From Pseudomonas sp. C2B4 (GTDB lineage Bacteria > Pseudomonadota > Gammaproteobacteria > Pseudomonadales > Pseudomonadaceae): a stretch of 64,000 nt of DNA. Made by a program: the position numbers and the translations under genes. Shown here piece by piece: positions 38,347 through 48,254 of this stretch. Below the pieces are notes generated by a model. It worked only from the letters and a program-made list of their open reading frames with translations. It did not search any database and had not been told where the DNA came from. Each line of letters opens with the position of its first letter. Within the stretch, counting starts at the first letter, position 1. Where the stretch lies: assembly GCF_013359695.1 (NCBI RefSeq), contig NZ_JABFMU010000010.1:1-64000 (forward strand), read 5' to 3'.

Positions 38347-39828
38347 TTACTCGAACCAATGGGCTCGGGCGGCCATGATCAACTTGCCGGCACGATCATC
38401 GTCAATGCCGTCGATGTCGAGCAGGTCGTCAATAGACTGCTCGGCCAGGTCTTCGCGGGTAATTACGCCGCGCACCGCCAGTTCCATCGCCAAATCCTTG
38501 TCCATACCCTCAAGCGAGAGCAGGTCTTCGGCCGGATGGGCGTCTGCCAGCTTTTCCTCAGTAGCGATGGCTTTGGTCAACAAACGATCCTTGGCACGAG
38601 CGCGAAGCTCGTTGACGATATCTTCGTCAAAGCCGTCGATGTTGAGCATTTCTTCCAACGGTACGTAGGCAATCTCTTCCAGGCTGGTGAAGCCTTCATC
38701 TACCAGCACCTGAGCCAGTTCTTCGTCGACTTCCAGCTCGTCGATGAAGTTGCGCAGGATGTCGCCGGTTTCTGCTTGCTGTTTAGCCTGGATGTCCGAT
38801 TCGGTCATCACGTTCAGGGTCCAGCCAGTCAACTGGCTAGCCAGACGCACGTTCTGACCACCGCGACCGATGGCCTGAGCCAGATTGTCTGCGCCAACGG
38901 CGATGTCCATGGCATGGGCATCTTCGTCAACGATAATTGCCGCAACCTCGGCCGGGGACATGGCGTTGATTACGAACTGAGCCGGGTTGTCGTCCCACAG
39001 GACGATATCAACACGCTCACCGCCCAACTCACCCGACACTGCCTGGACGCGCGAACCGCGCATACCGATGCAAGCGCCCTGAGGGTCGATGCGTTTGTCC
39101 TTGGAGCGGACGGCGATCTTGGCGCGCGAACCCGGATCACGGGACGCTGCCATTACTTCGATCAGGCCTTCAGCGATTTCCGGCACTTCGATGCGGAACA
39201 ACTCGATCAGCATTTCCGGCGCGGTACGCGACAGAATCAGCTGCGGGCCGCGGTTTTCGGTGCGGATTTCCTTGAGCAGCGCGCGCAGGCGCACGCCAAC
39301 CCGGAAGGTTTCGCGGGAAATGATGTCCTCACGAGCCAGCAACGCTTCGGCGTTGTTACCCAGGTCAACGATCACGTTGTCGCGGGTTACTTTCTTGACG
39401 GTACCGGAGATGATTTCACCCAGGTGCTCGCGATAAGCGTCAACAACCTGAGCGCGCTCGGCCTCGCGGACTTTCTGCACAATGACTTGTTTAGCCGTCT
39501 GCGCAGCGATACGACCGAACTCGATAGACTCGATCTTCTCTTCGACCACGTCGCCGACCTTGGCGCCAGGATGCGTTTCGGCAACCTTGCTCGGCCAGGT
39601 TTCGATGGCCGGATCGTCCAGGTCTGCTTCTTCGACGACCGTCCAGCGACGGAAAGTTTCGTAAGCACCGGTGTGGCGATTGATTTCCACACGCAGATCG
39701 ACTTCGTCCTCGAAACGCTTTTTGGTAGCAGTGGCCAGAGCCAGCTCCAGCGCTTCAAAAATCACGTTTGCCGGTACGCCCTTTTCATTGGATACCGACT
39801 CAACAACCAGCAGTACTTCTTTGCTCAT
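38347..39828 (-). CDS. nusA: Transcription termination/antitermination factor NusA
   Basis: RNA polymerase-binding elongation factor, 493 residues. It has an N-terminal polymerase-binding domain (1-125), an S1 domain (about 135-200), two KH domains (about 230-345; [14 protein letters not shown] and [13 protein letters not shown]) and two C-terminal acidic repeats (about 365-490). The frame opens seven codons earlier, but ATG at 39828 ([12 protein letters not shown]) is the family start. It lies in the rimP-nusA-infB order and is 47 bases after rimP. Confidence 0.97.
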   Translation of the reverse strand: MSKEVLLVVESVSNEKGVPANVIFEALELALATATKKRFEDEVDLRVEINRHTGAYETFRRWTVVEEADLDDPAIETWPSKVAETHPGAKVGDVVEEKIESIEFGRIAAQTAKQVIVQKVREAERAQVVDAYREHLGEIISGTVKKVTRDNVIVDLGNNAEALLAREDIISRETFRVGVRLRALLKEIRTENRGPQLILSRTAPEMLIELFRIEVPEIAEGLIEVMAASRDPGSRAKIAVRSKDKRIDPQGACIGMRGSRVQAVSGELGGERVDIVLWDDNPAQFVINAMSPAEVAAIIVDEDAHAMDIAVGADNLAQAIGRGGQNVRLASQLTGWTLNVMTESDIQAKQQAETGDILRNFIDELEVDEELAQVLVDEGFTSLEEIAYVPLEEMLNIDGFDEDIVNELRARAKDRLLTKAIATEEKLADAHPAEDLLSLEGMDKDLAMELAVRGVITREDLAEQSIDDLLDIDGIDDDRAGKLIMAARAHWFE

Positions 39829-39875
39829 CGTACGCCTCGCCTTTCGCAAGCCATTGGATCCGCGGGATCCGCGTC

Positions 39876-40334
39876 TCAGTCAAAACTGGGAATAATGTTG
39901 GCCTTGTCGATCATATCGATCGGCAACAGGAACTCATGGTCATCTACCTGCACCACGACATCCTGCTCTTCTACACCGCGCAGAAGGCCCTGAAAGTTGC
40001 GTCGACCTTCAAAAGGCGAGCGCAGCTTGATCTTCACTTGTTCACCGGCAAATTTTGCAAACTGCTCAAGAGTGAACAGCGGGCGTTCCATGCCAGGCGA
40101 GGAAACTTCAAGGGTGTATTCAACGGCGATTGGATCTTCAACATCCAGCACACCGCTGATCTGACGGCTGACAATGGCACAATCGTCCACCAGCACGCCG
40201 CCCTCTTTATCGATATAAACGCGCAACATTGAGTGGCGACCTTGAGCCGTAAACTCAATACCCCAGCATTCATAGCCTAGGGCCACGACCACCGGGGCCA
40301 GCAAGGCCTGCAACTCTTCTAGCTTGCTCGACAC
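39876..40334 (-). CDS. rimP: Ribosome maturation factor RimP
   Basis: 30S assembly factor, 152 residues, with the N-terminal alpha/beta domain (1-80) and the small beta-barrel C-terminal domain (80-150). The typical core [19 protein letters not shown] is visible. The start is GTG at 40334 with aggggg upstream. As in E. coli, the gene is preceded by an initiator tRNA (metY), and the leader between them contains two terminator-like hairpins, so rimP may be read by partial read-through or from its own promoter. Confidence 0.96.
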   Translation of the reverse strand: MSSKLEELQALLAPVVVALGYECWGIEFTAQGRHSMLRVYIDKEGGVLVDDCAIVSRQISGVLDVEDPIAVEYTLEVSSPGMERPLFTLEQFAKFAGEQVKIKLRSPFEGRRNFQGLLRGVEEQDVVVQVDDHEFLLPIDMIDKANIIPSFD

Positions 40335-40369
40335 CTGAACCCCCTAGTGCATGTATGTGCATGCTATGC

Positions 40370-40398
40370 AAAATAAAAAAATGGGCTAAACGCCCATC
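40370..40398 (-). terminator. Second terminator-like hairpin in the tRNA-fMet to rimP leader
   Basis: ATGGGC and GCCCAT form the stem (40381-40397) and the minus strand continues in a run of U (complement of 40374-40380). It stands only about 36 bases before the rimP start codon, so it could attenuate the rimP operon. Confidence 0.6.
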
Positions 40399-40441
40399 CT
40401 TGAAACGCCGTCGAACAGCGGCGTTGAAAGTGTCCAGCTAA

Positions 40442-40466
40442 CAAAAAGCCCCTTAAAAGGGGCTCC
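40442..40466 (-). terminator. Terminator after tRNA-fMet
   Basis: AGCCCCTT and AAGGGGCT pair over a short loop, followed on the minus strand by five U (complement of 40443-40447). It lies seven bases past the tRNA CCA end and before rimP. Confidence 0.8.
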
Positions 40467-40472
40467 TTAAAC

Positions 40473-40549
<77 letters not shown>

Positions 40550-40646
40550 ACAAAGCTGGGGCGGAAGTATACGACCGATCCCTGACAGGGTCAATGTAAC
40601 CTTCCACCTGCAAGAAAGCCCGCAACAGCGGGCTCTCCTGACTAAT

Positions 40647-40732
40647 TGGTACCGAGAAGGGGACTCGAACCCCTACACCCTATGGGCACAACCACCTCAA
40701 GGTTGCGTGTCTACCAATTCCACCACCTCGGC
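40647..40732 (-). tRNA. tRNA-Leu (anticodon GAG)
   Basis: An 86-base minus-strand class II tRNA with a long variable arm (GTTGTGCCCATAGGGTGT), anticodon loop CTTGAGG, T-arm GGGGTTCGAGTCCCC and an encoded CCA. It reads CUC and CUU codons. It lies between secG and tRNA-fMet and is probably co-transcribed with both. Confidence 0.96.
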
Positions 40733-40754
40733 AATACTACGTTTGAAACCCTTC

Positions 40755-41138
40755 TTACTTCTGCTCTTGAGCTGGAGGTACGTCAGTCGCTGGAGTAGCC
40801 GACTTTTGCTCTTGAAGCACCGGGACATCATCAGAAGCCGGTTGTTGCTTTGGAACTTCCAACACCGCTGGATTTGGGAGACCTACTTGAGTCAGCTGGT
40901 GAGCCTTCTCTTTAGCAAAGTAACCTAACCCTAAGCTGGTTATGAAAAAACCTGCGGCAAGTATAGCAGTAAACTTACTAAGAAAGGTAGAGGAACCTTG
41001 GCTTCCGAACACAGTATTTGAAGCACCTGCTCCGAAAGACGCGCCAGCATCCGCACCCTTACCCTGCTGCAGCAATACCAGAGCCACTACGCCCAATGCA
41101 CCCAGCAGATGAAAAACGACTACGACTGTTTCCAGCAT
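40755..41138 (-). CDS. secG: Preprotein translocase subunit SecG
   Basis: Small membrane subunit of the SecYEG channel, 127 residues. Two membrane segments (about 3-23 and 53-73) flank the conserved cytoplasmic loop ([24 protein letters not shown], described). The C-terminal 45 residues are a proline-, glutamine- and alanine-rich tail. The start at 41138 is chosen for the family N-terminus MLETVV; the frame is open 16 codons further upstream into tpiA. It begins four bases after the tpiA stop and is followed by tRNA-Leu and tRNA-fMet. Confidence 0.94.
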   Translation of the reverse strand: MLETVVVVFHLLGALGVVALVLLQQGKGADAGASFGAGASNTVFGSQGSSTFLSKFTAILAAGFFITSLGLGYFAKEKAHQLTQVGLPNPAVLEVPKQQPASDDVPVLQEQKSATPATDVPPAQEQK

Positions 41139-41142
41139 TTTT

Positions 41143-41898
41143 TCAGTTTCCCGCGGCGCGACAAATCGCACCGAACTCATCTGCATTCAGGGAAGCCCCA
41201 CCAATGAGGCCCCCATCGATATCCGGCATGCCGAACAGTTCGACCGCATTGGCCGCCTTCACGCTGCCGCCGTATAGAAGCCGCACACCTTGCGCGACTT
41301 CAGAATTCTCTGCCGCCAACTGAGCGCGAATGGCTGCATGCACATCCTGCGCTTGTTGCGGCGAAGCAGTCAGCCCGGTGCCAATGGCCCAGACCGGCTC
41401 GTAAGCAATTACTGCCTTTGCAAAAGCTCCGACACCCAGCTCCTCGATGATACTGCCCAGCTGACGCGAGACAACCTCAAGAGTTTTTCCGGCTTCGCGC
41501 TGCTCGAGGGTTTCCCCTACACACAACACCGGAATCAAGCCACATGCCTGTGCCGCTGCGAACTTGCGATTCAGCGCTCCATCCTGCTCGCCCATGATGA
41601 GGCGACGCTCGGAGTGCCCGACAAGTACGAAGGAACAACCTGCATCCACTAACTGACTCGGCGCAATCTCACCGGTCAATGCACCTTGCCCGGATTCCAC
41701 CGCAGAGTTCTGCGCGCCGACCGAAATCGACTTTCCTTTCAAGCCATCAATCACTTGATTGATATGCAAGTAAGGCGGGAATACCGCGACATCAACACCG
41801 CTCGGCAAGGCCATTTGACTCAGGCCATTGATCAGCTCAGCGACGCTGGCGCGGGTACCGTGCATCTTCCAGTTACCAGCTACCATAGGGCGACGCAT
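41143..41898 (-). CDS. tpiA: Triosephosphate isomerase
   Basis: Interconverts dihydroxyacetone phosphate and glyceraldehyde 3-phosphate. The 251-residue barrel has the active-site residues in NWKMHG (lysine near 12), VGHSERR (histidine near 97) and [11 protein letters not shown] (glutamate near 168). It lies between glmM and secG, as in other pseudomonads. Confidence 0.97.
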   Translation of the reverse strand: MRRPMVAGNWKMHGTRASVAELINGLSQMALPSGVDVAVFPPYLHINQVIDGLKGKSISVGAQNSAVESGQGALTGEIAPSQLVDAGCSFVLVGHSERRLIMGEQDGALNRKFAAAQACGLIPVLCVGETLEQREAGKTLEVVSRQLGSIIEELGVGAFAKAVIAYEPVWAIGTGLTASPQQAQDVHAAIRAQLAAENSEVAQGVRLLYGGSVKAANAVELFGMPDIDGGLIGGASLNADEFGAICRAAGN

Positions 41899-41964
41899 GC
41901 TGTACCTCGTCGGTCAAAGTGGGCGCAGATGTTACCCAACACAATCATGGCTGGCAAGCCGAAT

Positions 41965-43302
41965 TCAGGCAGAAACTTCAGTAACCAGTTTTGCCAGCTC
42001 TTCGGCGTAGCCGCGAACCTGTGTTTCGTCCTCACCTTCGACCATAACGCGCACCAGCGGCTCTGTACCGGACTTGCGCAACAGGACACGCCCACGCCCC
42101 GCCATGGCCTTGGTTACACGCTCACTGGCCTCCTTCACCGACGGGTGATCGAGAGGACTAGCACCGCCACCGAAGCGCACATTGATCAATACCTGCGGAC
42201 ACTTCCGCAGCGCCTGGCGAGCCTGAGCCAACCCTTCGGAGCGAGTTTTCAATGCCATCAGCACCTGCAACGCTGCAATGATCGCATCGCCGGTGGTGGT
42301 GTGATTGAAGCAAACGATATGCCCCGAGTTCTCGCCACCCACCAGCCAGTCGCGCTCCAACAGATCAGCAATTACATAACGGTCACCGACATTGGCACGT
42401 ACGAAGGGAATACCCAGATCTGCCAAGGCCAGCTCAAGACCCAGGTTACTCATCAACGTACCGACTACACCGCCCTGTAACTTGCCGCGCTCATGCAAAT
42501 CGCGGGCAATGATGAACAGAAGCTCATCACCATCGACGATGGTACCCGTGTGATCAACCATCAGAACGCGGTCGCCATCACCATCGAAGGCAATACCCAG
42601 ATCAGCATGCTCAGCCAGAACAGCGGCCTGCAATTGACCCATGTGGGTCGAACCGCAGTTGTCGTTGATATTCAATCCATTGGGTTGCGCGGACAGAACT
42701 ACAACATCGGCGCCCAACTCACGGAAAACGCTAGGCGCTACTTTGTAAGTCGCACCATGGGCGCAATCGAGAACGATTTTCAGGCCCGAGAAGCTTGTGC
42801 CGGTCGGTACACTGCTCTTGCAGAACTCGATATAACGACCAGAGGCGTCATTGATTCGCGAGACCTTGCCGATCTTGCTCGACTCGACCACCGTCATCGG
42901 CGCATCCAGCAACTCCTCGATCATCAGCTCCAGCTCATCCGGCAGCTTGGTGCCCTTGCCGGAGAAAAACTTGATGCCGTTATCGTCGTGTGGATTGTGC
43001 GAGGCGCTGATCACAATACCGGCCTCAGCCTGGAATGTGCGCGACAGATAGGCAATTGCCGGTGTCGGCATAGGGCCGAGCAGCATCACATCAGCACCCG
43101 CCGATGTCAGACCCGCTTCAAGTGCCGATTCGAACATGTATCCGGAAATCCGGGTGTCCTTGCCGACCAGTACCTTGCAGGCACCCATCTTGCGGAACGC
43201 CATACCCGCAGCCCAGCCGAGCTTGAGCATGAAGTCAGGAGTAATCGGGTATTCACCGACTCGGCCACGAATGCCGTCAGTACCAAAGTATTTCCTAGTC
43301 AT
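41965..43302 (-). CDS. glmM: Phosphoglucosamine mutase
   Basis: Converts glucosamine 6-phosphate to glucosamine 1-phosphate on the way to UDP-GlcNAc for peptidoglycan and LPS. The 445-residue product shows the phosphoserine loop [12 protein letters not shown] (serine near 101), the metal-binding DGDGDR near 240 and the substrate-binding GGENSGH near 322. It starts 16 bases after folP, with ggag upstream, in the conserved ftsH-folP-glmM order. Confidence 0.97.
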   Translation of the reverse strand: MTRKYFGTDGIRGRVGEYPITPDFMLKLGWAAGMAFRKMGACKVLVGKDTRISGYMFESALEAGLTSAGADVMLLGPMPTPAIAYLSRTFQAEAGIVISASHNPHDDNGIKFFSGKGTKLPDELELMIEELLDAPMTVVESSKIGKVSRINDASGRYIEFCKSSVPTGTSFSGLKIVLDCAHGATYKVAPSVFRELGADVVVLSAQPNGLNINDNCGSTHMGQLQAAVLAEHADLGIAFDGDGDRVLMVDHTGTIVDGDELLFIIARDLHERGKLQGGVVGTLMSNLGLELALADLGIPFVRANVGDRYVIADLLERDWLVGGENSGHIVCFNHTTTGDAIIAALQVLMALKTRSEGLAQARQALRKCPQVLINVRFGGGASPLDHPSVKEASERVTKAMAGRGRVLLRKSGTEPLVRVMVEGEDETQVRGYAEELAKLVTEVSA

Positions 43303-43318
43303 AAGCGCTCCATCATTC

Positions 43319-44170
43319 TTATTCGGCTGATTCCACTGCGGCGATCATCCTCACCACATCGACTGTTTCGGCCACATCATGGACGCGCAATATACGCGCC
43401 CCCTTGTGTGATGCCAGTGCCGCCAGGGCGAGCCCACCATACAGGCGCTCATCCACCGGGCGACTCAAGGCCTGGCCTATCATGCTCTTGCGAGAAACCC
43501 CGACCAACAGGGGCCGCCCCAAGGCATGCAAAGCTTCCATATGTTTGAATAAGCTTAGATTGTGCTGCAAGGTTTTTGCGAAGCCAAAACCCGGATCGAG
43601 AATTATCCGCTCTGCCGCAATACCCACCGACGCACACTGAGTCATGCGCTCGGCGAGAAACTCACCGACTTCTCTCGTGACGTCCTGGTACTGCGGATTG
43701 TCCTGCATATCGCCCGGCTCACCCAGCATATGCATCAGACAGACCGGTAAACCCGTTGCCGCTGCCGCATCAAGCGCACCGTCACGACGCAACGAACGCA
43801 CATCATTGATCAAACCAGCCCCCAACCGCGCGGTTTCTCGCATGACGGCTGGGGTGGAGGTATCGACCGAGATGATCACATCCAATTCACGGTGAATTCG
43901 CTCGACAATCGGGGCGACACGCTCAAGCTCTTCCAGTGGCGAAACCGCCCTGGCGCCTGGCCGTGTGGATTCACCGCCGACATCGATCAGTGTCGCGCCG
44001 GCTGCCACCATCGCCTCGGCATGGCGCAAGGCCGCATCGAGCTGACTGTACTGGCCGCCATCGGAGAAGGAATCGGGAGTGACATTGAGAATGCCCATGA
44101 CATGCGTCTGGGCCAAATCAAGAACCCGGTTGCCGCAAGGCAACCGGGTCGAGGACTGAACAGAAGTCAT
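43319..44170 (-). CDS. folP: Dihydropteroate synthase
   Basis: Joins p-aminobenzoate to the pterin pyrophosphate in folate synthesis; it is the target of sulfonamides. The 283-residue barrel has the two family signatures [15 protein letters not shown] (near 27) and [11 protein letters not shown] (near 62), and the pterin-binding KSMIG near 224. It starts eight bases after ftsH. Confidence 0.97.
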   Translation of the reverse strand: MTSVQSSTRLPCGNRVLDLAQTHVMGILNVTPDSFSDGGQYSQLDAALRHAEAMVAAGATLIDVGGESTRPGARAVSPLEELERVAPIVERIHRELDVIISVDTSTPAVMRETARLGAGLINDVRSLRRDGALDAAAATGLPVCLMHMLGEPGDMQDNPQYQDVTREVGEFLAERMTQCASVGIAAERIILDPGFGFAKTLQHNLSLFKHMEALHALGRPLLVGVSRKSMIGQALSRPVDERLYGGLALAALASHKGARILRVHDVAETVDVVRMIAAVESAE

Positions 44171-44178
44171 TTCAAACC

Positions 44179-46098
44179 TTAAACGTCAGCAGCCGGACCG
44201 CCGATAGGTGTTTGCGGACGCTCATCCTGCACCGCCGGAGGCGTCCCGGAAGTACCGGTACCGCCCGACCAATCGCGAGGTTCGCGAGGCGTACGCCCCG
44301 CCATGATGTCGTCGATTTGCTCGGCATCAATCGTCTCGTACTTCATCAGGGCATCAGCCATGGCGTCTAGCTTGTCACGGTTGTCCGTGAGGATTTGCTT
44401 GGCGGTGCCGTAGCACTGGTCGATGATACTGCGCACTTCGGAGTCGATCAGCTTGGCTGTCTCACCGGAGAAACTTGCATTCTGGCCACCGCCGCCGCGA
44501 CCGAGGAACACTTCACCTTCCTCTTCAGCGTACATCAGCGGACCGAGTTTCTCGGAAAGACCCCATTTGGTCACCATGTTCCGTGCAATCTGGCTGGCAC
44601 GCATGATGTCGTTGGACGCACCAGTGGTGACGCCATCGAAGCCCAGAGTCATTTCTTCAGCGATACGACCACCGTACAGCGAGCAGATCTGGCTGATCAG
44701 CGCGCGCTTGGACAGGCTGTAGCGATCCTCTTCCGGCAGGAACATGGTCACGCCCAGCGCACGACCGCGCGGGATGATCGAGACCTTGTACACCGGATCA
44801 TGCTCAGGCACGACGCGACCGACAATGGCGTGGCCGGCTTCGTGATAAGCGGTGTTCTGCTTTTCTTTCTCGGACATGACCATGGATTTGCGCTCAGCGC
44901 CCATCATGATCTTGTCCTTGGCCAGTTCGAACTCTTTCATTTCGACGATGCGCTTGCCTGCACGGGCAGCGAACAACGATGCCTCGTTCACCAGGTTGGC
45001 CAGGTCGGCACCGGAGAAACCAGGGGTACCACGAGCGATCACTGCCGGAGCAACGTCGTCACCCATTGGCACTTTGCGCATGTGAACCTTGAGAATTTGT
45101 TCGCGACCACGGATATCCGGCAGACCGACCACGACCTGACGGTCGAAACGGCCCGGACGCAGCAGCGCAGGGTCCAGTACGTCAGGACGGTTGGTGGCGG
45201 CAATCACGATGATGCCGTCGTTCATTTCGAACCCGTCCATCTCCACCAGCAATTGGTTGAGAGTCTGCTCGCGCTCGTCGTGACCACCGCCCATGCCTGC
45301 ACCACGATGGCGACCAACGGCGTCGATTTCGTCGATGAAGATGATGCACGGCGCGTGCTTCTTGGCCTGCTCGAACATATCGCGAACACGGCTGGCACCG
45401 ACACCGACGAACATTTCGACGAAGTCGGAACCGGAAATGGTGAAGAAAGGCACTTTGGCCTCGCCAGCGATTGCCTTGGCCAGCAACGTCTTACCAGTAC
45501 CTGGAGGACCGACCATCAGCACGCCGCGTGGAATGCGACCGCCCAGGCGCTGGAACTTGCCCGGATCACGCAGGAACTCGACCAACTCGCCGACTTCTTC
45601 CTTGGCTTCGTCGCAACCTGCAACGTCAGCCAGGGTAGTTTTTACCTGATCTTCAGAGAGCAGGCGCGCCTTGCTCTTGCCGAAGCTCATCGGCCCGCCC
45701 TTGCCACCGGCACCGCCCTGCATCTGGCGCATGAAGAACATGAACACGGCGATGATCACCAGGATCGGGAAGCTCGCGACCAGGAGCTGAGTCCAGATGC
45801 TTTGCTGCTCAGGCTGCTTGCCTTCGACCACAACGTGGTTGTCCACCAGGTCGCCGATCAGGCCGTTGTCCTGGATTGCCGGACGAATGGTCTTGAAGCT
45901 GTCGCCATCGTTGCGCTTGCCGGTAATCACGTAGCCATCAACCGCCACGCGTTCGACCTTGCCATCCTTGACCTGCTGGATGAAGTCGGAATAGTTGAGG
46001 GTCTGCGGCTCGTTAGGGCTGGAGAAGTTGTTCATCACTGTCACCAGGACAGCCGCGATGATCAACCACAGGATCAGATTCTTTGCCATATCGTTCAA
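44179..46098 (-). CDS. ftsH: ATP-dependent zinc metalloprotease FtsH
   Basis: Membrane-anchored AAA protease that degrades misfolded membrane proteins and regulators such as RpoH and LpxC. It has two membrane segments (about 8-25 and 103-125), a AAA domain (Walker A GPPGTGKT near 200, Walker B IIFIDEID) and the zinc protease site HEAGH near 420. The start is placed at TTG 46098 (MNDMAKNL), which has gaggg seven bases upstream and gives 639 residues. The ATG at 46089 is only three codons in and is the alternative. The first gene of ftsH-folP-glmM; the gap 46099-46289 to rlmE has no gene. Confidence 0.96.
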   Translation of the reverse strand: MNDMAKNLILWLIIAAVLVTVMNNFSSPNEPQTLNYSDFIQQVKDGKVERVAVDGYVITGKRNDGDSFKTIRPAIQDNGLIGDLVDNHVVVEGKQPEQQSIWTQLLVASFPILVIIAVFMFFMRQMQGGAGGKGGPMSFGKSKARLLSEDQVKTTLADVAGCDEAKEEVGELVEFLRDPGKFQRLGGRIPRGVLMVGPPGTGKTLLAKAIAGEAKVPFFTISGSDFVEMFVGVGASRVRDMFEQAKKHAPCIIFIDEIDAVGRHRGAGMGGGHDEREQTLNQLLVEMDGFEMNDGIIVIAATNRPDVLDPALLRPGRFDRQVVVGLPDIRGREQILKVHMRKVPMGDDVAPAVIARGTPGFSGADLANLVNEASLFAARAGKRIVEMKEFELAKDKIMMGAERKSMVMSEKEKQNTAYHEAGHAIVGRVVPEHDPVYKVSIIPRGRALGVTMFLPEEDRYSLSKRALISQICSLYGGRIAEEMTLGFDGVTTGASNDIMRASQIARNMVTKWGLSEKLGPLMYAEEEGEVFLGRGGGGQNASFSGETAKLIDSEVRSIIDQCYGTAKQILTDNRDKLDAMADALMKYETIDAEQIDDIMAGRTPREPRDWSGGTGTSGTPPAVQDERPQTPIGGPAADV

Positions 46099-46289
46099 TT
46101 AACTACCCTCTGAAGCAAGCGCCGCTGATGGCGCGCGCTTCGCATGATATTCACCGGCCTAACTTACTACATTACCTACAACTCTGGCAGGCGCCGTCTG
46201 TAACCCTTTGTGAAACACTTCCTACACAATATTCGCTATTTCTCACAGGGCGAAATACGAAATTCCTATTGCCCCGCAAAAAACTCGCT

Positions 46290-46919
46290 TTATTCACTCC
46301 GGCCGCGGTAGCCCCAAGCCAGCATGTATTGCTCACGGGAACTGCCACGGGAAGAGTCCGGCTTGATCATCTGGACCTTGTCGAATTTCTGACGAGCGTC
46401 CTTCACGTAAGCATCAAACCCTTCACCCTGAAAAACCTTGATCACGAAATTACCACCCGGCTTGAGTATCCGAGCCGCCAGATCAAGCGCCAGCTCGCAA
46501 AGAAACATGGCTTTGGGCATATCTACGGCAGGCGTACCACTCATATTGGGGGCCATATCGGAAATCACAAGGTCCACCGGCGAATTACCCACGGCATCCA
46601 GGATCTGAGCGAGCACTTCGTCCTGGGTGAAGTCACCCTGGATGAAAGTCACGTCCGGAATGCTGTCCATTTCCAGGATGTCCGAGGCGATCAGACGCCC
46701 CTGACCACCGATCAGCCGGCTAGTGACCTGCGACCAGCCACCGGGTGCCGCCCCCAGGTCGACAACGGTCATACCCGGGCGGATCAGCTTGTATTTCTCC
46801 TGGACCTCCAGAAGCTTGTAACTCGCACGCGAGCGGTAGCCATCCTTCTGCGCCTGCTTCACATAGGGATCATTGACATGTCTTTTCAGCCAACCAAGGC
46901 TTGTCTTGGAACGCGCCAT
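46290..46919 (-). CDS. rlmE: 23S rRNA 2'-O-methyltransferase RlmE
   Basis: Methylates U2552 in the A-loop of 23S rRNA; known as FtsJ or RrmJ and heat-induced in E. coli. The 209-residue Rossmann protein carries the K-D-K-E catalytic residues, with SYKLLEV near 40, [12 protein letters not shown] near 55, [10 protein letters not shown] near 123 and [10 protein letters not shown] near 165. It reads away from yhbY through a symmetric promoter (see 46975). Confidence 0.97.
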   Translation of the reverse strand: MARSKTSLGWLKRHVNDPYVKQAQKDGYRSRASYKLLEVQEKYKLIRPGMTVVDLGAAPGGWSQVTSRLIGGQGRLIASDILEMDSIPDVTFIQGDFTQDEVLAQILDAVGNSPVDLVISDMAPNMSGTPAVDMPKAMFLCELALDLAARILKPGGNFVIKVFQGEGFDAYVKDARQKFDKVQMIKPDSSRGSSREQYMLAWGYRGRSE

Positions 46920-46974
46920 TGGGCACCTCGATGATAAGGGTCGTGATTAATTGGGCGGATCCACGAACCCTCGG

Positions 46975-46995
46975 GTAAAATGGCCGCCATTTTAC
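46975..46995. promoter_or_regulatory. Perfect 21-bp palindrome forming a divergent promoter
   Basis: Arms GTAAAATGGC and GCCATTTTAC are perfect inverses around a central C. Each strand thereby carries a TAAAAT -10 box (46976-46981 plus, 46994-46989 minus). On the minus strand CTGACC (47017-47012) is 17 bases upstream as a -35. On the plus strand TTGGGC (46951-46956) is 19 bases upstream. It lies 25 bases before yhbY and 55 bases before rlmE. It could also bind a dimeric regulator. Confidence 0.6.
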
Positions 46996-47020
46996 AGAAT
47001 CCAGACGAAAGGGTCAGATT

Positions 47021-47329
47021 ATGCCGCTCACTCAAGAGCAGAAGAAACAGTACAAATCCATTGGCCACCACCTGAAACCAGTTTTGATTGTGGCTGACAA
47101 TGGTCTGACTGAAGGTGTTTTAGCCGAGCTTGAACGCGCTTTGGCGGATCACGAGCTGATCAAGATCAAGCTCAACATCCTGGATCGCGAGTCGCGCCTG
47201 GCGTCCATTGCAGAGCTGTGCAAGGTCGGCAAAGCGGACCTGGTTCAGGTCATCGGCAAGATGGCATTGATTTACCGCAAGAACTTCAGCGTCAACAAGC
47301 AGCTGTCGAACGTCCATCGCTTCAAGTGA
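47021..47329 (+). CDS. yhbY: RNA-binding protein YhbY (CRM domain)
   Basis: Small ribosome-associated protein of the CRM family, 102 residues, thought to act in 50S assembly. It shows the pattern YKSIGHHLKPVLIVADNGLTEGVLAELERAL (described) and the GxxG-like basic loop. The start at 47021 has aaaggg ten bases upstream. It is transcribed alone on the plus strand, divergent from rlmE, with its stop ten bases from the convergent membrane gene. Confidence 0.95.
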   Translation: MPLTQEQKKQYKSIGHHLKPVLIVADNGLTEGVLAELERALADHELIKIKLNILDRESRLASIAELCKVGKADLVQVIGKMALIYRKNFSVNKQLSNVHRFK

Positions 47330-47338
47330 TGGCAAGGG

Positions 47339-47743
47339 TCAAGGGTGCGCTTCGCGCGCCCTGCCACTCCATCCCGGCACTGGCTGCAACACCAGCACCA
47401 ACCCTGAAAAGCCCAGGACGAGATAGCTGAATGCCATCCACCGCATCGCATCCGGCCAACCGATACGTACTGCGAAGTACATCGCGCACGCATACAGCGC
47501 CATCAGCAACAATTGCCCGCGAATATCCCGCCATAGACTGACAAGGCCCTCGGCCTGAACCAGCACCAAAGCCTGAAATACCACGCACGCCGCGGCAAAT
47601 CCCACCATCAGCGCATTCAACACGCCTGCAATTTCATCAATCAGCAGCGGCGCCAGGCCAATTCGGCCCAGCACCGGCAGCAGACCGATGTGTAACAGCC
47701 ACAAACCGCCGACCCATAGCATCTGGGTCAACTGCCAAAGCAT
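47339..47743 (-). CDS. Small integral membrane protein, DUF4149-like, 134 aa
   Basis: Four membrane helices (about 5-25, 45-65, 72-92 and 100-122) with short loops; the first holds the typical WVGGLWLLHIGLLPVLG. Function unknown. The start at 47743 gives the family N-terminus; the frame is open to 47842 within greA. No good ribosome site is visible. Instead a perfect nine-pair GC hairpin touches the start codon. It lies 28 bases after greA and in the same order as PA4754-PA4755 in P. aeruginosa. Confidence 0.85.
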   Translation of the reverse strand: MLWQLTQMLWVGGLWLLHIGLLPVLGRIGLAPLLIDEIAGVLNALMVGFAAACVVFQALVLVQAEGLVSLWRDIRGQLLLMALYACAMYFAVRIGWPDAMRWMAFSYLVLGFSGLVLVLQPVPGWSGRAREAHP

Positions 47744-47766
47744 GGCGCCCGCACGCAGCGGGCGCC
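47744..47766 (-). other. GC hairpin directly at a start codon
   Basis: GGCGCCCGC (47744-47752) and GCGGGCGCC (47758-47766) form a perfect nine-pair stem with a five-base loop. Its base abuts the ATG of the DUF4149-like gene, so it covers the ribosome-binding region. There is no U-run for termination of greA. Confidence 0.6.
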
Positions 47767-47771
47767 TGCCT

Positions 47772-48254
47772 TTAGATGTGGCGAACTTCGACAATCTCGT
47801 ACTCGATAACGCCGCTCGGCGTTTTGACCGCAACCACATCACCTTCTTCCTTGGCGATCAAGGCACGGGCAATGGGCGAGCCAACGGAGATCTTGCCGAG
47901 CTTGATGTCAGCTTCGTCCTCACCCACGATCTGGTAAGTCACGCTTTCATCGGTCTCGACGTTGGCGATTTCGACAGTCGTGCCGAAAATCACCTTACCG
48001 GTGTGAGGAATAGTCGTGACATCAATCACCACAGCGTTCTGCATGCGGCCTTCGATGTCACGGATCCGCGCCTCGACCATACCTTGCTGCTCGCGAGCAG
48101 CGTGGTATTCGGCGTTTTCCTTCAGGTCACCCAACTCGCGGGCCGTACCGATGTCCTGGCTGAGCTTCGGACGGACGACCTTGGTCAGGTGAGCGTGCTC
48201 TTCTTCCAGGGCGCGAGCGCCCTGAACGGTCATTGGGTACTTCGTTATGCTCAT
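47772..48254 (-). CDS. greA: Transcription elongation factor GreA
   Basis: Rescues backtracked RNA polymerase by stimulating transcript cleavage. The 160-residue product has the N-terminal coiled coil with the acidic tip ([23 protein letters not shown] stretch near 35-55) and the C-terminal FKBP-like domain ([17 protein letters not shown]). It overlaps the carB stop by four bases (ATGA), so it is translationally coupled to carB, the usual pseudomonad arrangement. Confidence 0.96.
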   Translation of the reverse strand: MSITKYPMTVQGARALEEEHAHLTKVVRPKLSQDIGTARELGDLKENAEYHAAREQQGMVEARIRDIEGRMQNAVVIDVTTIPHTGKVIFGTTVEIANVETDESVTYQIVGEDEADIKLGKISVGSPIARALIAKEEGDVVAVKTPSGVIEYEIVEVRHI

